Positions 10,595-14,262 of a stretch of 14,262 bases of DNA are shown here, one piece after another. Every line of letters begins with the position of its first letter. Position 1 is the first letter of the stretch. The notes under the pieces were generated by a model that saw nothing but the letters and a program-made list of their open reading frames with translations, made no database searches and was not told the origin of the DNA. The stretch lies in NCBI GenBank assembly GCA_030619985.1, contig JAUXAI010000030.1:1-14262 (forward strand), in the 5' to 3' direction. Source of the stretch: a bacterium (GTDB lineage Bacteria; UBP18; UBA7526). A program made the position numbers and the translations under genes.

Positions 10595-12231
10595 TCCTCA
10601 AAGGTGCTAAGATTATCGATACTCTAAAAGAAAAGATTTATCAAGGGGATGTAGCAATTAGTAAAGGAGTGATTACCGGTATCGGTGATTATCAAGGGAA
10701 AGAAGAGATTGATTTAAGAGACAAATTCTTACTCCCTGGTCTCGTGGATGCTCACGTCCATTTAGAGAGTTCTATGGTAACCCCCGGAGAGTATGCTCGG
10801 GCCGTAGTTTCCCAAGGGACCACGGCAGTCATTGCTGACCCCCATGAGATCGCTAATATCTTAGGGATAGAGGGCATCGAATATATCCTGAAGGTAAGTA
10901 AGAATTTACCTCTGGATGTCTTCATCATGCTCCCTTCCTGTGTTCCAGCAACAGAATTTGAGACCTCAGGAGCAAGATTAGAGGCAGAAGATTTAAAGAG
11001 ACTGATTGACCATCCTATGGTATTAGGGTTAGGAGAGGTGATGAACTTTCCGGGAGTAATAGATGAAGACCCAAGGATTTTGGAAAAGATCGCCCTATTT
11101 AAGAATAAAATAATCGATGGTCATGCCCCAGGATTATCTGGAGAGGACTTAAAGAGATATATCCGGGCCGGGATAGGTTCGGACCATGAATGCACTAGGA
11201 AAGAGGAGGCAGAAGAGAAATTGAAAGCGGGAATGACCATTATGATCCGGGAGGGTTCTGCCTCCAAAAATCTAAAGGACCTTATTCCCATTGTAAACGA
11301 CAAAACCTGTAAAAAATGCCTATTCTGCACAGACGATAGAAACCCCATTGATTTATTGGAAGAAGGGCATATTGACTTCTTAGTAAAAAAAGCCATCTCT
11401 TTGGGCCTGGAACCTTTACGGGCTATTCAGATGGCGACCATCAATACCTCCCATTACTTTAGACTTAAAAATAGGGGAGCCATTGCTTCAGGATATAAGG
11501 CGGATTTAGTGGTGGTCGATGATCTGGAAAATTTTAAGGTAGAGATGGTCTTTAAGAATGGGGAACTAGTGGCCAAAGAAGGAAGACTTCTTTCTCCTAT
11601 AAAGGAAGAAGAAGCCCCCATGGTCACCAAGACCTTTCATGTCAAACCACTTAAAAAGGAAGATTTTCAAATTAAAAGGACTCCTTCAAAGATAATCGGG
11701 ATTATACCGAATGAGATAGTGACCAGATCCTTGAATGAAAGGGTGGAAATAGAAAATGGATTTGCCATTCCCGATATAGCAAGAGATATTCTAAAGATTG
11801 CCGTCATTGAAAGACATAAAGAGACGGGGAATGTCGGTCTGGGGTTTATAAAGGGTTGGGGCTTAAGAGAAGGGGCGTTGGGAACATCGATTGCTCACGA
11901 CAGTCATAATATCATTGTTGTAGGAACGAATGATAGGGATATGTTTTTGGCCGCTCAAGAAATCATCAGAATGCAAGGAGGATTGGTAATCTGTAACAAA
12001 GGAAGGATTCTGGACTCTCTGCCCTTGCCCATTGCGGGAATTATGTCTGATCAAGATCTGACGTTTGTTAGAGGGAAACTGGAGGGATTACATAGCATAG
12101 CCTCATCTTTAGGGATAAAATTAAAGGAACCCTTCATGACCCTATCCTTTTTGGCCCTTGCTGTTGTTCCTGAACTAAAGATCACAGACAAGGGTTTAGT
12201 AGATGTCAACCATTCCCGACTTATTACATAA
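10582..12231 (+). CDS. ade: Adenine deaminase
   Basis: This metal-dependent amidohydrolase converts adenine to hypoxanthine and ammonia in purine salvage. The 549 residues are slightly short but include both the TIM-barrel catalytic domain and the family-specific C-terminal domain. Metal-site and active-site motifs include DAHVHLESSM with H58 and H60, ADPHEIANILG (about 86-96), DGHAPGLSG, GIGSDHECT, MIREGSASKNL, and CTDDRNP with the final metal Asp region, followed by GLEPLRAIQMAT and GYKADLVVVDD. The C-terminal part ends with the ASSLGIKLKEPFMTLSFLALAVVPELKITDKGL segment typical of the family. ATG 10582 lies inside the end of pcm. A Cys pair, CKKCLFC, precedes CTDD. Coupling to a protein-repair methyltransferase has no obvious metabolic logic. 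Confidence 0.95.
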   Translation: MEEVVLKGAKIIDTLKEKIYQGDVAISKGVITGIGDYQGKEEIDLRDKFLLPGLVDAHVHLESSMVTPGEYARAVVSQGTTAVIADPHEIANILGIEGIEYILKVSKNLPLDVFIMLPSCVPATEFETSGARLEAEDLKRLIDHPMVLGLGEVMNFPGVIDEDPRILEKIALFKNKIIDGHAPGLSGEDLKRYIRAGIGSDHECTRKEEAEEKLKAGMTIMIREGSASKNLKDLIPIVNDKTCKKCLFCTDDRNPIDLLEEGHIDFLVKKAISLGLEPLRAIQMATINTSHYFRLKNRGAIASGYKADLVVVDDLENFKVEMVFKNGELVAKEGRLLSPIKEEEAPMVTKTFHVKPLKKEDFQIKRTPSKIIGIIPNEIVTRSLNERVEIENGFAIPDIARDILKIAVIERHKETGNVGLGFIKGWGLREGALGTSIAHDSHNIIVVGTNDRDMFLAAQEIIRMQGGLVICNKGRILDSLPLPIAGIMSDQDLTFVRGKLEGLHSIASSLGIKLKEPFMTLSFLALAVVPELKITDKGLVDVNHSRLIT

Positions 12232-12463
12232 TAAATGCCAAATTTGGGTTATGTCTTAAGGTTACAGCAACGAAGCCCGCCCTGTTATTAACAGGTTACG
12301 TTTAGGGGTGACGGTGACGAAGCCCGTATCGGTTACGTTTAATGGTTACGTGAAGAAAACAAGACGTTACCGTAACCAAAAGACGAAACGGGCCTCGTAA
12401 CCCTAGCCGTAACCAAATGTTTTTCACTGGCTTATCAACTTATTAACCGTTGAGGAAAAGATT
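12232..12463 (+). repeat. 232-base spacer of inverted GGTTACG words
   Basis: There is no credible gene here. GGTTACG occurs three times (12294, 12331, 12344), followed by its complement CGTAACC three times (12371, 12396, 12408). ACGAAGCCCG occurs twice (12269-12290 region and 12317-12326), with a near-complement around 12387-12398. A small hairpin, CCTGTT/AACAGG, sits at 12281-12286/12290-12295. The layout again is tandem words then complements. The last 50 bases before the next gene are AT-rich and may carry its promoter, but no clear -35/-10 pair is evident. Confidence 0.7.
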
Positions 12464-12928
12464 GTGAGACCAGAATTAGTCACCATTCTTTTAGCTATGG
12501 CACCGATATCTGAACTGCGAGGTGCCATCCCCTATGCCTGGAGCCAGGGGATGAATCATGTCTCGGCCTATATCTTGTCTGTAATAGGAAACATAATTCC
12601 TGTTGTTCCTCTCCTTTTATTTTTGGGACCAGTCTCCAAATTCTTGAGAAGATTCAAGCCATTCGATAAATTCTTCTCTTGGTGGTTTTCCCGTACCCTA
12701 AGAAGGTCTCGTTTGGTGGAGAAGTATGAGGCCTTAGGATTGGTTTTATTCGTCATGATTCCTTTACCTATTACCGGCGCCTGGACGGGGAGTGTGGCGG
12801 CCTTTCTCTTGGGAATAAGGTTCCGCTTCGCCTTTCCCGCTATTATTGCGGGAGTATTATTAGCAGGAGCAATCGTTAGTTCTGTTTGCTTAGGAGTAAT
12901 GCATATTCCAGCCTTCATTCACCATTAA
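12464..12928 (+). CDS. COG2426 / small multidrug export family membrane protein
   Basis: The 154-residue integral membrane protein matches the family named small multi-drug export protein (COG2426, PF06695). It has the early ELRGAIPYAWSQGM motif (about 18-31), a hydrophobic stretch around IGNIIPVVPLLLFLGPVS, a basic central loop with WWFSRTLRRSRLVEKYEALGL, and the conserved PLPITGAWTGSVAAFLLGI segment, then a final hydrophobic helix. Despite the family name, a transport function is poorly supported. Its re-entrant-loop-like motifs resemble those of DedA-type proteins, which is an inference. The start is GTG 12464, giving MRPELVTILLAM; the Shine-Dalgarno is a loose GAGGAAAAG (12453-12461). It stands alone before a tRNA gene. 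Confidence 0.9.
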   Translation: MRPELVTILLAMAPISELRGAIPYAWSQGMNHVSAYILSVIGNIIPVVPLLLFLGPVSKFLRRFKPFDKFFSWWFSRTLRRSRLVEKYEALGLVLFVMIPLPITGAWTGSVAAFLLGIRFRFAFPAIIAGVLLAGAIVSSVCLGVMHIPAFIHH

Positions 12929-12957
12929 AGGGAAAGCGGGACTGTCAAACTGAATAG

Positions 12958-13036
12958 CGGGGAGTGGCGCAGTTTGGTTTAGCGCGCAGCGTTCGGGACG
13001 CTGAGGTCGTGGGTTCGAATCCCACCTCCCCGACCA
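12958..13036 (+). tRNA. tRNA-Pro, anticodon CGG
   Basis: Acceptor CGGGGAG (12958-12964) pairs with CTCCCCG (13026-13032), followed by discriminator A and encoded CCA (13034-13036). The anticodon stem CAGCG/CGCTG encloses loop TTCGGGA with anticodon CGG, reading CCG. The T arm is GTGGG-TTCGAAT-CCCAC. The D loop is one base longer than in the GGG tRNA. It has the same C1-G72/A73 bacterial tRNA-Pro identity elements. Confidence 0.97.
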
Positions 13037-13061
13037 GGTCGTCACTATCGTTCCTCCCCAT

Positions 13062-13142
13062 AGGGGAAACCTAAGGTTTCCCCTCCATGGCGCTCGCTCA
13101 TTGCATTCGCTCGCTGTCACCCCTTCTTCTTGGAAAGAAGGG
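13062..13142 (+). repeat. Two hairpins and an iterated GC word after tRNA-Pro(CGG)
   Basis: AGGGGAAACC (13062-13071) pairs perfectly with 13075-13084 around TAA. CGCTCGCT recurs at about 13091 and 13108. CCCTTCTT (13121-13128) pairs with AAGAAGGG (13135-13142) around CTTGGA. No T-run follows either hairpin. The 161-base gap to the next gene otherwise shows only that gene's Shine-Dalgarno. Confidence 0.65.
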
Positions 13143-13197
13143 ATGGCCTTTTAGGCGTGGTACGGGGGGTTAGTAAGACTCGTGTAAAGGAGAAAAA

Positions 13198-14262
13198 ATG
13201 AAAGTTGCTTTTGTCTCTCCTTCTTTCTGGAGTGGGAAGAGGAAGGAGTTCTATAAACCAGGGGATCAGATCTACGACCACCCTCTTCCCTTAGAAGAGA
13301 AGGGAACCTTAGTAAGGTGCATCAAGAGCATGAAGAAATTAAAGGATCAGGACTTCACCTTCATTATTATCTCCGCCGCCACTCGGCCTGATGGAGAGAA
13401 TGAGGTAGACAGAAAAATAAGAAGTCTAATAGAGGAGACAAGGACGAAATTTGATATCAGGGTCTTTGGCTACCAGGAATTAAGGAGATTAAAGAGATAT
13501 CTGACGAAAAAGGGAAAGAAGGGTCTCCTGGGGCCTCTTCATATGTATGGCTATGCCGGAATAAGAAATATGTGCCTTTTGGCCGCCCACATCTTAGGGG
13601 TAGATATTGCCATTTCTATCGATGATGACGTAGTCTTTGAAGACCCACATTATCTGAAGAAAGCAAAGGAGTTTATCGGAAAGAAGAGAGGAAAGGAAAG
13701 GATGCTCGCTGTCTATGGACCATATAAGTACGGGAAAAGGGGACCGGAATGGGAGAAGATAGAACCCCCCGTATGGAGAACCTATTGGGATAATGTTGCT
13801 CCGGCAAGGAAGGCCTGGGAGAAGTTCATCCTTTCCCAGGGAAGATTAAAGGAGACCTCCTACATTGTGATGTCCAATATCGTGGTCCATAAGAACTTCT
13901 TCACCAAGGTTCCTCTGGACCCTAATATAAACAGAGGAGAGGATATGGACTGGGTGGTGAATGCCCGAATGTTTGGCTATAAGTTCTTCGTAGATAATAA
14001 ATTACATGTGAGACATCTCCCTCCTCCCAGGACCCATCCTGCCTGGAGACTGACCAGAGAGGATATCAAGAGATACATCTATGAGCGGGAGAAGGTGCAT
14101 TCCTTAGAAGAGCATAAGGGAATCCCAAAAGAGTACTTCGACCCCTTTCCCGGCGAATTCTTAAAGGAAGATCTGGAAGAGAGGCTCTTCAAGTCCAATA
14201 TCATGCTCGCTATGGACTCTTTGATTAAGAAGGACTTCGAAGGAGCGAGAGGGTGTCTGGCA
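13198..14262 (+). CDS. Putative GT-A-type glycosyltransferase, 3' truncated by window end
   Basis: ATG 13198 follows a strong Shine-Dalgarno (AAAGGAG, 13186-13192, 5-base spacer). The frame stays open for 355 codons to the window edge. The N-terminus MKVAFVSPSFWSG starts a beta strand; later come FTFIIISAATRPDGE, then GVDIAISIDDDVVFEDP with acidic D142-D144 placed like the metal-binding DxD of GT-A enzymes. PLDPNINRGEDMDWVVNARMFGYKFFVDNKLHVRHLPPPRTHP (about 239-281) resembles the acceptor-side ED motif followed by a His that often completes the metal site. No signal peptide or membrane segment is seen. I do not recognise a named family; nucleotide-sugar-dependent transfer is inferred from these motifs only. 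The gene follows the tRNA and palindromes with no close upstream gene, so it likely starts a new unit. Confidence 0.75.
   Translation, partial: MKVAFVSPSFWSGKRKEFYKPGDQIYDHPLPLEEKGTLVRCIKSMKKLKDQDFTFIIISAATRPDGENEVDRKIRSLIEETRTKFDIRVFGYQELRRLKRYLTKKGKKGLLGPLHMYGYAGIRNMCLLAAHILGVDIAISIDDDVVFEDPHYLKKAKEFIGKKRGKERMLAVYGPYKYGKRGPEWEKIEPPVWRTYWDNVAPARKAWEKFILSQGRLKETSYIVMSNIVVHKNFFTKVPLDPNINRGEDMDWVVNARMFGYKFFVDNKLHVRHLPPPRTHPAWRLTREDIKRYIYEREKVHSLEEHKGIPKEYFDPFPGEFLKEDLEERLFKSNIMLAMDSLIKKDFEGARGCLA

Noticed and set aside
12890-13120. 76-residue minus-strand frame with GRWDSNPRPQRPERCALNQ
   Set aside because: It is the antisense of tRNA-Pro(CGG) and flanking palindromes, a common false protein prediction.

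Overview
This window looks like a stretch of a bacterial chromosome of moderate GC content. Every gene I accept is on the + strand, packed into short operons with 4-base GTGA overlaps and many GTG starts. Both tRNA genes have the C1-G72/A73 acceptor end of bacterial tRNA-Pro. A lipid A-type (HtrB/LpxL) acyltransferase fold and a SpoIID/LytB protein suggest a diderm, non-model lineage. The style of the intergenic DNA (short-period palindromes everywhere) resembles uncultured candidate phyla such as Omnitrophota, but I cannot assign a phylum from sequence alone.

Layout. 1-3711: a truncated spoIID-like gene, then pgsA, plsY and gpsA (three enzymes that make or use sn-glycerol-3-phosphate for phospholipid synthesis), then an HU/IHF-type DNA-binding protein and a MerR-type regulator, with gpsA-HU-merR joined by GTGA overlaps. 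3712-4691: tRNA-Pro(GGG), short-period inverted repeats, an unknown 97-residue coiled-coil protein, a strong terminator and a train of hairpins. 4692-7591: GPH-family sugar/cation symporter, LpxL/HtrB-type acyltransferase and a DPM1-like GT2 glycosyltransferase, a tight envelope-lipid or glycan cluster. 7591-9943: a GxxExxY PD-(D/E)XK nuclease-like gene, a YjbQ/UPF0047 protein and an HDAC/AcuC-like deacetylase, separated by copies of a 100-base repeat. 9944-12231: protein-L-isoaspartate methyltransferase overlapping adenine deaminase. 12232-14262: another short-period inverted-repeat spacer, a COG2426 small membrane protein, tRNA-Pro(CGG), palindromes, and the 5' part of a GT-A-like glycosyltransferase.

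The most unusual content is in the gaps. (1) Three palindromic elements sit at the starts of pgsA, the 97-residue gene and the GT2 gene. Each reads ATGAAYCCCG...CGGGRTGAA, with perfect 10-13 base inverted arms inside a direct repeat of (A/G)TGAA. Removing each element in silico rebuilds a normal gene start: Shine-Dalgarno plus ATG for the 97-residue and GT2 genes, and an overlapping junction for spoIID-pgsA. As they stand, two elements form 35-36 codon leader ORFs that stop exactly on the downstream start codon, and the third adds 18 in-frame codons. A degenerate in-frame fourth copy lies in the 97-residue gene. This looks like a small insertion element adapted to start codons that preserves translation. 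(2) A 100-base family with three full copies and one half copy brackets the nuclease-like gene and supplies the stop codons of two genes. (3) Four spacers share one architecture: tandem words of 7-9 bases followed by their complements.
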